From: Chromera velia
Taxonomy: Eukaryota > Sar > Chromeraceae
Direction: 5' to 3'
Assembly (NCBI GenBank): GCA_018398765.1
Contig: JAHBMJ010005784.1
Location: 5,945 to 53,452, forward strand
Length of the DNA stretch: 47,508 nt
The notes beneath the pieces are model-generated. The model had not been told where the DNA came from, ran no database searches, and saw only the letters and a program-made list of their open reading frames with translations. Both the position numbers and the translations under genes were made by a program. Below are positions 22,117-34,900 of this stretch, piece after piece. Every line of letters begins with the position of its first letter. The first letter of the stretch is position 1.

Positions 22117-25100
22117 CGTGTGTTTTCCGAACAAAAAACCGACAGACCCCACCTGTTCGTCTGGTTGTTGATGCTGAATTTTCCCTCTTGCTTCCCTCAA
22201 CTCTTCTTCGAGTCTCCCAACCTTTTGAGTCAGGAGGTCCATCCGTCGTAGACACAGAGACACCACCTCCCTGAAAACAAACACAAAACGATTATAACGC
22301 ACGTGCACACACCCACGCATGCAAAAAAAGATTGAGGTGTGTCCAAGCATGTGAAGAAAGGAAGAACAAAAAAAAAAAGCGCGAAGAAACAAAAAAGAGT
22401 GAGAAAAGAAAGGAAGGGGAGATGCGCCTCTTATCCGCTTATCTCTCCCTTCCGGACCTCTGTGCGTCTTTGCCACCTTCCACCCCTGTCTTTCCATCTT
22501 TCGACGCCGCGCGAATCCCACTCTCCAAAGACATCGCACGGTCGCGTTCCCACCGGTCCAGTCGGGAATCCATTTCTGACACAAACGCACGCACGCACGG
22601 AGGGAAGGACACAGACAATGAATGACACTCAGACAGGTCAGAAGGGGAAGGAGAGTGAGAGGAGGACTGTTGACAGAACAATCGCGATGAAGATGGGAGG
22701 GAACAAAGCGAAGAAAAGCCAAACCATTGGGAACAGAATTCCACAAACCAATCAGGGATTTCGGCTCCATCACTTTCATGTTTCAAGAACCTCCCCATCC
22801 GCGACTTTTCATTTACCGGTAGCCCCACAGACAGACAGACAGAAGACAGACAGACAGACAGACAGACTGACTGACTGACTGACCATGCAGCACGTTCTCT
22901 GTTGCCCTCTCCCTTCCGACCGTCTCCCTCGCCTGTTCCTTGTACGCCCCCCACAGGCTTTGCACTTCCCCCGCGAGGGCCTCAAGTCTTGCGTCTGCGT
23001 GCTGGGCGAGACCCTGGAGTAGCCCCTCCTGCAGAAGGAAGGACAAAACGAAACAAGAAGGTCTCTCTTCTCTTCTTCCACGTTGTGTGCGAAGGTTCTT
23101 TCAGGAGCCTTTGTGCAGAGAAGAAAAACGGGGGACCAACTCGCGACATGATCTTTCCACGGCCGCAGAGGACGTTCAACAGGGACACAAACAAATCTCC
23201 TTGTAAGGAGTCTTCATTCAAATCAGCAGGTCGACCGACCACTCATCCCTCACTCACTCCGGCCATCTATCTCTAGATGGATGGGGTGACCGACCGACCG
23301 ACCGACTGACCATCTTCTCTGCCTTCACTGCCGCAGTCTGCAATTTGTCAGTTCGCCCTCTCACAGAGTCAAGGGCGTCGCTCAGCTCTCTGACAGGGGG
23401 CATTTTGCGGATTTCCTGCAAGGGGAAAGAGGGCAGGTTCAGACAAAGCGGAGGACCAGAAAAGAGAAAAAGTTGACACATTCGTCGGTGTATAGAGACA
23501 ATCAACAACAGAAAACAACATGGCAGGAAAAAAAAAGAAGCATCGCAGTTCCAAACATTCGGCCGAATCGGTCCCACGGAAATTTTGAGATTCTCAGGCA
23601 AGTCATTCAGCCCATTGCTTCATGAGAAAAGGCTTCCTTCCCGTTTGTTCACCCAGCCAACCACTCTCCCAACAAGAGCACAAGACGAAAACCGACCGAC
23701 TTACCGATGCGACCAGCCGGGCAGCGTTTCTCGTGACGGCTTCTGAATCCTCTCTCGTCAAGCACTTCTGCTCCAAATCGATCACTCGTTGGAGAGATTC
23801 CTGAAGATCGCGAGAAGGGTTGCGTGGTTCAAGTTATTGATTGGAAGAAAATGTGTAGATGCGCTTGAAGACGCATCCATCAAATGAGCAACGAAAAAAG
23901 GAAAGACGACATACGTCTGCTGAACAACACATGCCGCAGGAACGCAGAAAAAAGGGAGGGGCCAAAAACGAGACAAGAAAAAAGACAATAAATAGAGAGA
24001 TCGTGCCACGCCTCACCTTCCACAGAGACGCGTTGTCATCTGCCAGTGACAGCTGCAGGTTTTTTGACAGTCTTTGAACGTTCTCGTCTGCACGCAGGAG
24101 GAAAGACGGAACTGAACATAAAGAGACAGGGAGAGGGTTAGCGTGCATGTGCAAAAAAAGATAGAGGAGCGAGAGAAAGGGGGACACGGCAGCGTGTCGA
24201 CTGATGGAAAAGAGCAGATACAGAGAGGGGGGGAGAGAGGAAGAACGAGCGCGCGCACATACGAAAAGAAAAAAAAAGCAGTGAGACATGAAGTGACGAA
24301 TGAAGGAAGCAAGAAAAAGACATCCACACCTTCCCACCCACCCACAGACAGCCACAGGTGCCCTCTGCCCCCCGCCCCCCATTGACCCACCTGCTTCCTC
24401 CAATTTCCTGTCCATTTTACGCCGGAGATCGTCAACCGCCCGGTTCACCACAGACTCTACCTCCCCCTTCTTTACAGCTTGTTCTAGACGGCCCTGAAAG
24501 AAAACAGACAAAAACAGGATGAAGAGATTCCATCTGTGTTTCATACAACACACCACAGAGGCACCAAACACTCGGACAGCTTCGCATAGATACCCACACA
24601 GACTGACAGGGACATGCAAACTACCCACCCACACACTGCACACACGCCCCTTTGTCCGGACCTGTGCGTCTGTTGCAGTTGCCTGTGCGGTCTCTGCGGT
24701 GGTCTTCACTCCCGCCAGCCGCCCCTCCAGGTCCCTCACCCGGTCCTCCCACTCCCTCAGTCGCCTGTCCACGCTGTCCGTGCACTTCTGCGTCATGCTG
24801 CATGCACGTTGCAACACGCAAGCAAGCAAACAGACAGACAGACAGACAGACAGAAAAAAAGTCCGCAAGAAAGTAGTGAGAGAGAGACTCAGGACGGAAG
24901 GGGGCGGCACCGGAAGAAAGAAGGAACGTGGGACAAAGAGAACCCAGAGACGTGTGATACATCCCTTCATGCGCATGGAGAGGATAATGAAAAGGTCCCC
25001 TTCTGACCTCTGCATGTTGTCAGTGGCTTCTCGCAGTTGTCTGGTCCTCTCTGTGTCTTTCTCCTTGACCTTCTTCTCTGCGAGGGAGAGGAAGGTGTGG

Positions 25101-26528
25101 AGGTCCTCTCTCACCTCCTCCCGCATGCGCTCGCTCTCGTCGGACAGCTGCTGGAATTGGAACGCCAGGTCCTCGATGTGGCAGTGCTGCTCTCGGATGC
25201 AGTTCCTCTGCATCATCATCTCAACAAACAAACAAAGAAGGAAACAAGCAAAGCAGCAAAAAAAAGAATTCAGAGAAAAAAGGAAAGCAGCTGCAAGACT
25301 GTGCGTGCGTCCCGGGCTTCGAGAATTGGGGCAAAGGAGAGGGACGGAGACGGAGGCGAAACGGAAAGCGAGAAGGAAGGGAAAGGAATAATGAAGGGAA
25401 AGGAGAGAGCGGAAAGAGAGAACGCACGATGCGCCGTAAAAGGAGATGAGCTCGGTCTTGCAAGAAGTCGAAGCGGTTAGTGAAAAATGTTACTGACGAA
25501 AAGGCTTAGGTGAGGAAAGGAGTGATGGAGTCCGAGAGAGTCAGACACACACACACACACACACACACACAGAGAAAGAGAGACAGAGATATATCGTCCT
25601 TTCTTTCCTTTTTCTCCTCTCTTCTTTCAGAAGGGTAGACAGATTATGTGTTTCTTCTTCTCCCTCCTTTTTTTCATGTACAGTCAAACAGGCAGGCGGG
25701 CAGATCGACGGGCTGACAGACGAAACCTTCAGACAGACAGAGAGAAACAGAAAGAAAGCAATAAACAAATAAACTAAGAAATGATGCAGCAAAAGAATCT
25801 CCACGGACCAGCTCTTCCATGGCCCCCTCGCCCACTGCCACGAGAGCCGTGCCTCCGGTTTGCTGCCCCCCCTCCCCTCCCCCCTTTGTCTGCCGCTGTT
25901 GCTGCTGCTGGAGCACCATCATCGCAGACCCCCCCTCCCCCCCCCCNNNNCCCCCCCCCCGTGGTTGTCCCTCCTACCGTCTGATCTCCGTCTCCCAGAC
26001 CCGCAGCAACGGGGGACGGCGAGGGAAGGCAGGGGGGACTTGCCCCCTTCATGGGGGATCTTGCAGGTGCAGTTGAGAGGGGCGACCCCGCGATCCCCCC
26101 CCTTGCCGAACTTCCAGTGCCCCCATACCCATACCCACGCCTGCGTTCCGGGGACTCCGTAGAAGGCACCAGGACGGCCGGGCGTGAGGGGAGGATGGAC
26201 AGGGGGCTGTTGCCTCCAAGCACTGCCCTCGGCGACCTGCGGATATTCAAACCAGCAGAGACAGCTAAACAAGAGGGGAGCTTCAGGAAGGAAATCTTTG
26301 AGCATTTTTCATCGGCATTTGTGTCTGTAGCTCAGTGCCTGACCTGGCAGGGCTTTTGGACCGTAAGGGAAAGCAGCCAGCGGCAGAATTTTCCGTTGGG
26401 ACATCTTCAAGGACCAGATTTCGCTCCGTGGCTCGGAGAATGGCAGCGATGGAAGCGGCTCTGAGCGGGCTGCTCGTGAAATGGTAACCGCTGCCCCTGT
26501 AGACTGAGGTCGCACTCCGGCTGTCCAT
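16106..26528 (-). CDS. 16-exon gene for a large coiled-coil, low-complexity protein (about 1,980 aa)
   Basis: Exons, high to low: 26528-26344, 26236-25809 (4-N gap), 25219-25008, 24797-24662, 24493-24391, 24087-24017, 23800-23705, 23415-23311, 23028-22884, 22575-22458, 22270-22153, 21756-21025, 20625-20118, 19772-19290, 19009-16908, 16504-16106. Every intron is GT-AG and phases agree across all junctions except the gapped exon. The start at 26526-26528 (MDSRSATSVYRG) follows a less likely ATG nine codons upstream. The Ser/Pro/Gly-rich N-terminus leads to about 650 residues of predicted coiled coil (such as QLREATDNMQ, RVRDLEGRLAG, LLTQKVGRLEEELREARGK) spread over short exons. A long disordered Gly/Ser/Pro region and an acidic C-terminus ending SENSWDD follow. 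No named domain is visible; a structural or scaffold role (for example cytoskeletal or centrosomal) is only a guess. It is divergent from the ubiquitin-like gene. Confidence 0.72.
22083..22112. repeat. (GA)n microsatellite in an intron
   Basis: About 15 GA dinucleotides in the intron between exons 11 and 12 of the coiled-coil gene (TC on its sense strand). Confidence 0.9.
22811..22883 (-). repeat. Tetranucleotide repeat starting at a 5' splice site
   Basis: On the sense (minus) strand the intron after exon 9 opens with four GTCA units and continues as CTGT units. The repeat begins at the first base of the intron, giving several GT donors spaced four bases apart. Confidence 0.85.
25547..25572. 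repeat. (AC)n microsatellite in an intron
   Basis: About 13 AC units within the second intron of the coiled-coil gene. Confidence 0.9.
25947..25950. other. Assembly gap (4 N) inside a C-homopolymer
   Basis: Four undefined bases sit between two runs of C in exon 2 of the coiled-coil gene. The reading frame before and after the gap differs, so the true gap is not 4 bases modulo 3. On the sense strand the tract encodes poly-Gly, followed by a Gln-rich stretch. Confidence 0.95.
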
Positions 26529-27335
26529 ATCTACGCTACAGCACAAAGAAGGCAAAATACGGCTACAGAGCTATAGAGAGACAAACAGGACCAACCAGGA
26601 AGAAGGCCCGGCAGAAAAACAAAGATCTCAAACAACACTTGTTTCAAAACTCCTCCGTGAACACATTAACAACAGCTGGACACCTTCTCAATATCAAATC
26701 TGTCTCTGTGTCTGTCAACAAAGCGAAGGAAAGTGACAGCATGACACAAAGGTGGCACAAGACCGGCCATCTATGACGTCAACATTGAATGAAGATCGAT
26801 CGCCGATCATGATGCTCAGTGAGAACTTTCGTAACACTGCCCGGATCGATCGACACCTAGCCCCCGGACATCTCGGGACCGGCCATTCACGCAAGGCCGC
26901 GGCCTCGGGCGGCGTCTGAATTTGGGTGTTTTTTCGGGATTTATTTACCGGTACTACCTTTGAAGATCCTTGAAGCATCTTCAAGCTGACTCCAACATAT
27001 ATATATAATATATATAGAGTGGAGCAACGTACTCCAACGCGTGATTGTGACAAGCATCTGTGGCTTGCAGCAAAGACAGAGACCACGAAAGAGAGCTGAA
27101 CAAAACAGACACCAACCAATTGCACACTCCTTGTGAGGCAGCCATCCAAATTTCGATACCAGCTTTTGTTGTTCCAGCGTTGCACGACGTCTCCAGTAGT
27201 CGGCCTTTTGAATTTCGTTCTCTCCGGCGAGAGGTGCTCGCTGCGGGGCGGAATACAGCTCGTGATTTGTTGCACCTGCAGCTTTGGGGACTGCTTGAGA
27301 GACTTGCATACCTCTGCAGAAGAAAGCGCAAAAAG
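26529..27335. promoter_or_regulatory. Divergent intergenic region, possible bidirectional promoter
   Basis: 807 bp between the start codons of the minus-strand coiled-coil gene and the plus-strand ubiquitin-like gene. It includes a TA-rich tract (ATATATATA and neighbours, 26997-27015) that could serve as a core promoter element. Promoter function is inferred from gene orientation only. Confidence 0.4.
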
Positions 27336-28464
27336 ATGTCGGCAGATCAGTCTGGAGCAGGAATCGTACTCCCCGGAAGGAACGAAGAGTCAGTCAGTTG
27401 TACTTCCACCGTGACAGATAGAATTTCCTGTGCGAGTCATGAAAAGGGTAATGGAAATTTCTTCAGGGAAGTCTCGTGGCTTTTGACGGTTTTCTGGGCG
27501 CGTTCGAGAGACTGAGGTGGTCTCGAGTCTGCATATATCTGTTTGCCTGTCCCTTCGCACCGTTTTGTCGCATTTCGGCCCCTGCACAAGTTGTGTTGCA
27601 TGAGAAGCAAAAATCCAAGAATGAGAAGAACGGTCTTCTTTCCGCGTTCCTTCGCATTTTGTCTGCCTCTCTGTCACGCCTGTCCCTGACCGGTTGCCCC
27701 CCTCAATCCACGCCTCTCCCGCAGTCTTCGTGTGTACGTTGGCTTGCTTCTCTGCCTGTTTGTCTCGATCCCCCTGTCCCCCCCGCAGGCTGAAGAAGAA
27801 GGAGGCAGAGATAATCGAAGGAGCGCCTCTGACAGTCAGTTCTCGCCTGTGACCCTTCTCTTTTTTTCTTTTCCCTGAGAGTCCATCCTCGTGCACCCAA
27901 GTCGGACCCAGTGAACCCACAGGGCGCGTTCCGCCACTACTCTGCTCCCTGTACGGTCTTCCTGTATGGTGTGTGTGCTCCAGACTCCGACTGGAATTGC
28001 TCTCCAAGAACGCAGGAGCTCGTGCCGATCGGGACTCTTTCATTGTCACCCTGCTTTGCTGCTGTTCGACATGTGCACGTACATATGCTATTCCTGCTCT
28101 TCGTCATTCCTTTTGACCTGAACCCACCCCCCTCTGTTCTCCACAGGTTAACCTGTCGATGCCTGACGGGAGCGTCGACACATTAGAGGTCTGTCTGTCC
28201 ATGCAACTCCTGCTTTACCCTGCAGGCAGAACAGCATGAGATCTAGAGAGCGGGGGGGGGGGAAGAGACGCGCAGGGGAACGAGATGCATTGGAATGGAA
28301 AGGGGGGATTTGACGGGAAAGAAAGCAGAGAGCAGACACGGACAGAGTGAGTAGTGCGATAGCGAGGGTGAGAGAGGGCAGAGAAGCGTACCAACGGAAA
28401 GAAAGTGAGGGGAAAAGAAAACTCCCACCGCATCTGACCGATCCAGCTCGCTGCCACTCTCGTG

Positions 28465-28505
<41 letters not shown>

Positions 28506-29862
28506 TCTCTCTTCCTGTCTCTCTCTGCCAAGAGCGCTCAGCCCCCCAGAGACCTGCTCATGCAAGACGATCACGTGCCATAGGAAATAAAGATAAAAGA
28601 GAAGTTTCTGTAATTTTTTGAGGACGAGATCTTTTGACTCTGCCAGACCAACTCTTTGTCTTCATGCACACCTGCCTGTTTTCAGATCACGGTGTCGAAG
28701 GAGGTGGGATATGTCAAGGCACTTCTCAGCCAAAAATTGGGGGTTGCCTACCAGAAACTGGTGAGTGGAGTGACTTGGCTCTAACCTTCCTTCCATGTTG
28801 CTTGCGGGGGATCTTCTTTGTGTCTGTCTCGCTTTTGTTTCTCTGCCGATTGCCTCCTTCGTTCCGTGTTTCGAAGGTGATCGCTCAAGTAGATGCCGCC
28901 CCTGTCATCCCCTGAAAGGCCTTTTCCCTCTTGCATCTTTGGGTGTCTTCCTTTCCCCCCCTCAACTGTATTGGTGAATGTGGAGTGTCTGCATGCATGT
29001 GTTTGTGTGCTGCATGTGTGTGTTCTGCAGAATTTGAAGTTCGACGGCCGGAACATGATCGACCCGATGAGCTTCATTGATCACAAGGGGGTGAAACCGC
29101 CGTCTATCGACGTCAAGGTGGAGGTAGGTATCATGGTTGATTGATTGATTGTCCATTCGCGATGCCTCCCAAGAAGCTATGCAGAAGCATGCCGTTGGTT
29201 TCAATCAAATCACTTATGGAGCGATAGATTCCATTTCACTTCCTTCCTCTGAGCTCCCTCTTCCTATTACGGCCGTCTTGCGCTTCTTTGTCACTCCACT
29301 CGAAGACAGGAATTTTTAGGTATAAATCCATCAATCTCTCTCTCCCTTTTCCTCCGCCCTTCCTGCCTCCTTTCCCGTGTGCATCCTTGTGTGTGTCAAT
29401 AAAGGGCTAAAAAATGATTGAGTGCGTGAGTGAATGAGTGAGTAAATACATGGGTGGGTAGGTCGGTCCCTCACCTTTCCTTCCTCAAATCTCTGCACTC
29501 TCTCTTTCTGTGCCGGATCCGTCCTCTGGAAGGAAGAATGGACTCCATTCTTTCCTTTCCCTTTGCTTCTCCTCACGTTTTCTTTTCTTTCTCTGGTGCT
29601 CCCATCCGTCTTCTCCCTCTCTCCGTGTCCACCTCCCCCTCCCCCATCTTGCGCATCTATGTGTGCGCGTGTGTTCTGCGTGCATGCTTTTGCCCTGCCT
29701 GATTCATTTCGGTCTTCTCATGCGGTCTTCGTTTTTGCCCCTCCCCGTTCGTCGATCGTTAGTTCTGTAGGGATTCGACTCGTGCAAAGGCAGAAAGTGC
29801 GGTCCGATATTGACAGTGGTATCTCCGTCTGCCATTCTGCGAGCGTGCAGGTTCTCGAGTAA
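27336..29862 (+). CDS. Ubiquitin-like fold protein, 106 aa, six exons
   Basis: Exons 27336-27388, 27789-27834, 28147-28188, 28686-28760, 29031-29123 and 29851-29862 join in phase to 321 bp. Donors are GTCAGT, GTCAGT, GTCTGT, GTGAGT and GTAGGT; the last exon is only four codons (VLE and stop). The protein opens MSADQSGAGIVLPGRNEE, then a short Lys/Glu helix. Residues about 33-106 fit a ubiquitin-like beta-grasp fold: strand VNLSMPDG, strand LEITVSKEVG, helix YVKALLSQKLG, then LNLKFDGRNMIDP and a final strand IDVKVEVLE. There is no C-terminal Gly-Gly, so conjugation to targets is unlikely; it is more likely a binding module. The fold is inferred from pattern, and the parent family is not identified. 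The start ATG is the first in frame with the exon-1 peptide. Confidence 0.7.
28469..28512. repeat. (CT)n microsatellite in an intron
   Basis: A CT dinucleotide run with minor interruptions within the third intron of the ubiquitin-like gene. Confidence 0.9.
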
Positions 29863-30259
29863 AGCTCTCTCGGTGGAGGCAGAGAAGAAGCCACGAGATC
29901 TGGGGAGCAAATGTGAATAGATGGAAAGGGTGCATGCTGTTCTGATCTTGTCTCTCTCGTTTCGTTTGTCCTTGTCTCGATAGAGCAGTTACTCGTCAAT
30001 CAGACGTGCGTAACGTGCAATCACTAGAATGTATGATATCGGGGCGCGTGGTCTAGCGAAATCTTTTTGTTCAATAGAGGCATATGCAGCTACATGCAGG
30101 AAGAATTGCATGACATTTGACATCAGCAAAGCCAGAGACATGGTCCTTTCTTTGAATTTATTTCGTTTTCTTTGCTATATGGAGCCTATGGAGTCACAGG
30201 TAGCTCACAGGCTGAGTCACAGGCGAGATATAATCATTTTATGTTATGTTATTAATTAA
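29863..30259. other. Intergenic region downstream of the ubiquitin-like gene
   Basis: Ordinary sequence that should hold the 3' UTR. It becomes AT-rich toward 30240 and ends in TTAA (30256-30259), the left flank of the next element. No other gene seen. Confidence 0.5.
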
Positions 30260-30609
30260 CCCTTTTAACGGCGGTGGGTCAGTCATGCAAGTAGCTCAGT
30301 ACCGCAGCTTTTATACGTATAAGATTACCAATTATTTCTATAACAATGTTAAGTAAAAAGTGATAAGTGATTTCTTCTAAGATTTATTGATATCCTAACC
30401 CCCGTGATACTTCAGTAATTTTGAAACACCGCGCCATAGGCGCGGCTTAACTTGAACGTAGCGTACCAAAGGCGCGGCCAAAATAAAGTACGCTTGAATT
30501 TGTTTTGTCGAAGACGCAAGCAGTCTTGAAAAAACCGCGTTGCAGGCTCGGCCAGCATTGAAAAAATTCAGAAAAATCCATTTTAAGACAGACTGGAGTG
30601 TCAAGGGGG
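30260..30609. mobile_element. piggyBac-like MITE with TTAA target duplication
   Basis: 350 bp bracketed by TTAA (30256-30259 and 30610-30613). The left end is CCCTTTTAAC and the right end, reverse complemented, is CCCCCTTGAC (7 of 10 identical). TTAA duplication with a CCCTT-type end is characteristic of piggyBac elements. The interior repeats GGCGCGGC-like motifs (near 30435, 30471 and, degenerate, 30546). It has no coding capacity. Confidence 0.55.
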
Positions 30610-30613
30610 TTAA

Positions 30614-31944
30614 TATCCTATAAGATTGTCGCCTAAATTGTTACCGTTGTTTCTTTAAGATATCATGATCAATTCAAACTCAGTTTTTAGAGATTTAAAA
30701 GGTATGTTAAGGATATATGATGATAAAAAATGTTGATTTAACTTTATCTCAGAAACTACAGCTCAGATCGCGCATTGACTTAAAGTTTGTTCCTAGTATC
30801 TGGCCTATGCGTCTTTTGTCTCTTCTTTCTGTCCTGGTTACTGCTCTTACTGCTAGCTCAAAAATTATTTGCAGACTAAAAAACATATATGTCCACCAAT
30901 TTAAATATAAAATCATGTAAACAGAAGACTGAATCACCAGATACCATTAAAAAGAGATATAAGAAAAATGTTTAAAAAAATTAGTATCATTTTTTTGTTT
31001 TAAAGTTAATTGATCTTAAATTTAATTTATAAAGGATAGGATAGGATTTATGTTCCGGGTGCCTCCCGCGGTCCACTGCCTAGAAGAGGTTGCGTAGAAA
31101 AGGCTTATACCGTCAGTTGACAGTAGCTTAGTCTGTTGACCTTAAATTTAACTTTTAAAAGAAGTTTAAAGAACTATAAAGCTTTTTTAAAATTAGGAAT
31201 CACTGCATGACAGCGAACAGTTTTTTATAATGTGGGTTGTTTTCCAGGTCGTCTTGCTTGGTTAAGTCCATACCGCACCATCGAAAGTGTTACCGGCGCC
31301 AGCGACTTGGAGTGTGTGCACCAGAACAAAATGTGCCTGAAGGAACGTCATTCCAAAAGACCCTCGAGTCTCAACCCCCCCGTTGTCCCGCACCTCTCGG
31401 GACATCGGCTTTAAATCAAAGAGAGTTATTTTCAGGATTCCTTGAGGCTCCAGCACTGTCACGAAGGAACCCATCTTGGCACACAATTAATTCTCTGCCT
31501 CACAAACAAATGCATACACCGGCAGGAAGCTCTTGTCCCCATATCGTCACACAAATTGGGGGGGGGGAGACTTGGAAGTATGAATGATTGAATTCGAGGA
31601 AGCTGTATTACAATTAACGAGACTTCACCAAGATCCCGCTCTCAACGTACGGAGCATGCATGGACATGAGCGCAACATGCAGCGACGAAGAAAACGTACA
31701 GGAACACGAAAAACGTTGCCCTTAAAGAGCAGCATGCATACCCAGCCTCCTCCCCTCCCCACTATCCTTCTTCCAGCACTCTTCTCTCTCTGAATGAGAA
31801 CGCGAAAATTCAGCAGGGCTTCAGATGTTCCTGACAGTGTGCCTTACACGTTTCACCTTCACCCCCTTCAACCTCCCTTGTCTGTCCCTAGTTCCCTTCT
31901 TCCACGCTGTACGTGTGAAGGAAAATGACAGGCAGACTGATTGA
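30614..31944. other. Convergent intergenic region
   Basis: AT-rich to about 31210, including two partly similar TTAAATTTAA segments near 31015 and 31141, then mixed composition. It lies between the 3' ends of the ubiquitin-like gene and the giant minus-strand gene. Open frames around 31237-31587 are short and show no splice-consistent partner. No gene called. Confidence 0.45.
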
Positions 31945-34900
31945 TCACTTCGGGGGGGCAGGAGCTTTGGGGGGAGGAGGCGCCGGACGCAACCCGCTCC
32001 CACCTTCTCTCTGTTGCCCCCCTGCCGCATTCCCCCCCTGTGTTGCAGCAACTGGAGGGCGACCCGGGGGCGGGTTCTTCGGCTGCGTCACGGGGCCGCC
32101 CCCGTGCCTCGCGGCTGCGCCGGGGCCTCCAGCTGCGGCAGGTCGCGCTGCACCTGCAGATGACAATGCGATCACAGGACCAGGACCAGGCGCCTTCCCT
32201 CTTGGCGCGAAGGCACCCTTAGGGAGCACCGGCTTTGCTTGAGCAACCTTCGGCCGAACCACCGCCGGCTGGGTGGAAGGCAGTGGGGGTGCAGGAGCGG
32301 CAGCAGAGGCAGAGGGACGCGCAAAAGGAGGGAGGGAGGTGAAGATGCTTGGAAGAGATCCCCCCACCCCCATGGAGGGGCGCACGGGGGCTTCCCCGAT
32401 CTGAACGGGGCGCCCGGCCAGAGGGTTGGTGGGGGCAGACAAGAAGCCTCCCCCTCCCTGTCCTGGAGGGCTGCTCTGCTGCTGCATCGGGGGCGAGGGC
32501 TGCTGTTGTCTCTGGAACCTTTGAGCCTGAGCCTGGTACTCAAGGAGTTGGCGGGGCGGGTTGGTGATTTGACTTGTTGAGCTCAGAGGCGCTCCAGTAG
32601 TAGGGGGGCCCGGGGCTTTCACTGCGACAGCCACGGGAATAGAAATCCCGTCCCTGGAAGAATGTTGACCTGCCGTTCCCTGTTGGAATGGGTGTGCTTG
32701 GAGTGGGACACCTGGAGGTGAGTCGGGAGCGGTGATGGTGGTGTCGGTACGGGTCTGCTGCTGGAAGGCAAAAGGGGAGCCCGAGGAACGGGAGACGCAA
32801 GCGGACGGGGAGCGACCGTCTGATGGGACGGGCCGGGGGTGGGCGACACCGACTTGCACCGATGGCAGTGCGGCAGACGAAGAGGCAGAGGCACTTGCAG
32901 ATGACTGTGCAAATGGGGGGAGACCTGCGTGAGAAGTCTTCACTTTCTTTGCTGCATGGTTTCCACCGCCTCCATTCTCCTCGCTTGTGTCTGTACCACC
33001 CTGTCCGTTGGTCCTCCGTCCCCCTTGAGGTTGAAGCGTTGTGGCGCCGTTGCCGTCTGTGTCAGGCTGTCTTGGTCTCTTTGCTTGGGAAACAAGACTA
33101 CTCAGCGGAGAGCCCCCCGAGAATCCTATCGAGACTGCCCCTATTCCCCCTATCTGGACATGCCCCCCCGGATTTGTCGGCCTGCTTCCAAGCATTCGCG
33201 CTCCGTCGGTCTGGAAAGGGGGCAATGTCAAGGGCAGAGGGGATGAGGATGAAGCAGAGGAAGACGAAGACGACGAGGGTGCCTGCATAGAACTGAACCC
33301 TATACCTACCCTCACAGCCTGCTGATCTTGCTGCTGCGTCTGCGGGGAGGATGACGGCGACCTCTGCTGTTGCTGAGAACTCGGCAGGGAGATGGTGTGT
33401 TTCAGCCAGGGAATGTGCTTTTTGTATGAGGGGAGGGTGAGGTGTGGAGCTTGCCTCTCTCCACCTCCCATGCCTCCCTCTGGAGACTGCTTCGAGGCCA
33501 ACCTACCCCCCTTCTGCCCGCCCCCATCCCCAGATGGACGCCCAGAGCGGGTTGCCCTGCCAGAGCCACCAACGATCGGCACGCCACCCCTCGGAGCCCC
33601 ACTCGCCCCATCGACACTCGAAGAAGACACAAAGCCTCCATGCATGGAGAAAGGGTCTTTCCCCCTCCCTGCTGTGCCTGCTGCAGAATTTCCCGCCCCT
33701 TTGCCTCCCCTCCCTTTCCCCTTTCCTTTTCCTGTTCCAGAGCCGTCCTGGCTCTCTTTCGTCTGCCCGCCCGGGCGAGCATTTGTGTCTTTGTCTTTGC
33801 GGTTTCGTCCAGACTGCTTTTTCTTTTTCTTCTGTGGGGGCCCTTCGGAGCCGTCCCTGTGCTGCCCTTCCGTTTCCCCCCCTCCTTCCGGATCCCCATA
33901 CAGGTGGAAGGGAGAGGCTCCTGCAGCTCTCTGATCGAGCCCGCCTCGCTTTCTCTTCTTCTGCATCCCCCCACTTTCCCCCCCCGCGCGCATTCTTTCC
34001 TCTCGCTTCTTCTCTCTGCGCTCTCTTCGTTCTCTCCGCAGAGCCAGAGTTTCCTGCGAAGGGGGACTTTTGACGGGAAGGCGAGCGCGTTCAGACTCGA
34101 GAGACGGGTCCATGAGGACGCCCCTTCTGGAAAGATCTTTCTCCAGTGCGCGGTCATCCTCTTCCTTGTAAGGGTAAGGGACACCCTTGATGGCCTCAAA
34201 CTCGTCGTCCGACTCGTCGGGAACGTCCCGCATCAAAAACGCCCGACGCAACTGAACCTGCACACATCCATCCATCCGTCCACCCATCCATACATTCAAA
34301 GAAACGGGCCTCGACTATTCGGCCGGTCAACACAGAAAGAAGCAGAAATACGAAAAGGAAAGGAGAATAGGGGAGAGTACATGAATGCTTGGCCGACTGC
34401 AGGGATGCCTCTTCATTCCATCAGAGGGGGAGGGAGAAAGGGAAGGAAGGAGGCAAAACAGGCACATCCAGAAGGGAGTGGAAGATGTGTGCAGGACCCA
34501 ACAGAAGGGCATGGCCTCCCTTTACCGACCGAATCCAAGTGGAGATTGTACGCGAAAAGAGACGAAGCAGAGCCCACAACGACCCAGAAGAAACCGGGAG
34601 AGAAGGCAAAGAAAAGAAACCAGAGGAGGGCGAGAGAGACTCTGTACACAAAAGAAACAACTGACCTCTCGAGGAGACGGCCGCACACCCTCGGCTCTTC
34701 TGCACCTCAAAACGGCACAGAGAACAGTTCCCGAGTGAATCCCGTAATTCTGCACGTAGGCCTTGTACTCCCCAAACTCAATCCTGCCTCTCGGCGGCAC
34801 TCTGCTTCTCTGACTGTACAACCACGCACGCGCCTCGTCCTCAAGAGGCATCAGGTAACCCCCGAACCGCTTGCGAGTCTCGAAACGCCGCAGGTAGATA

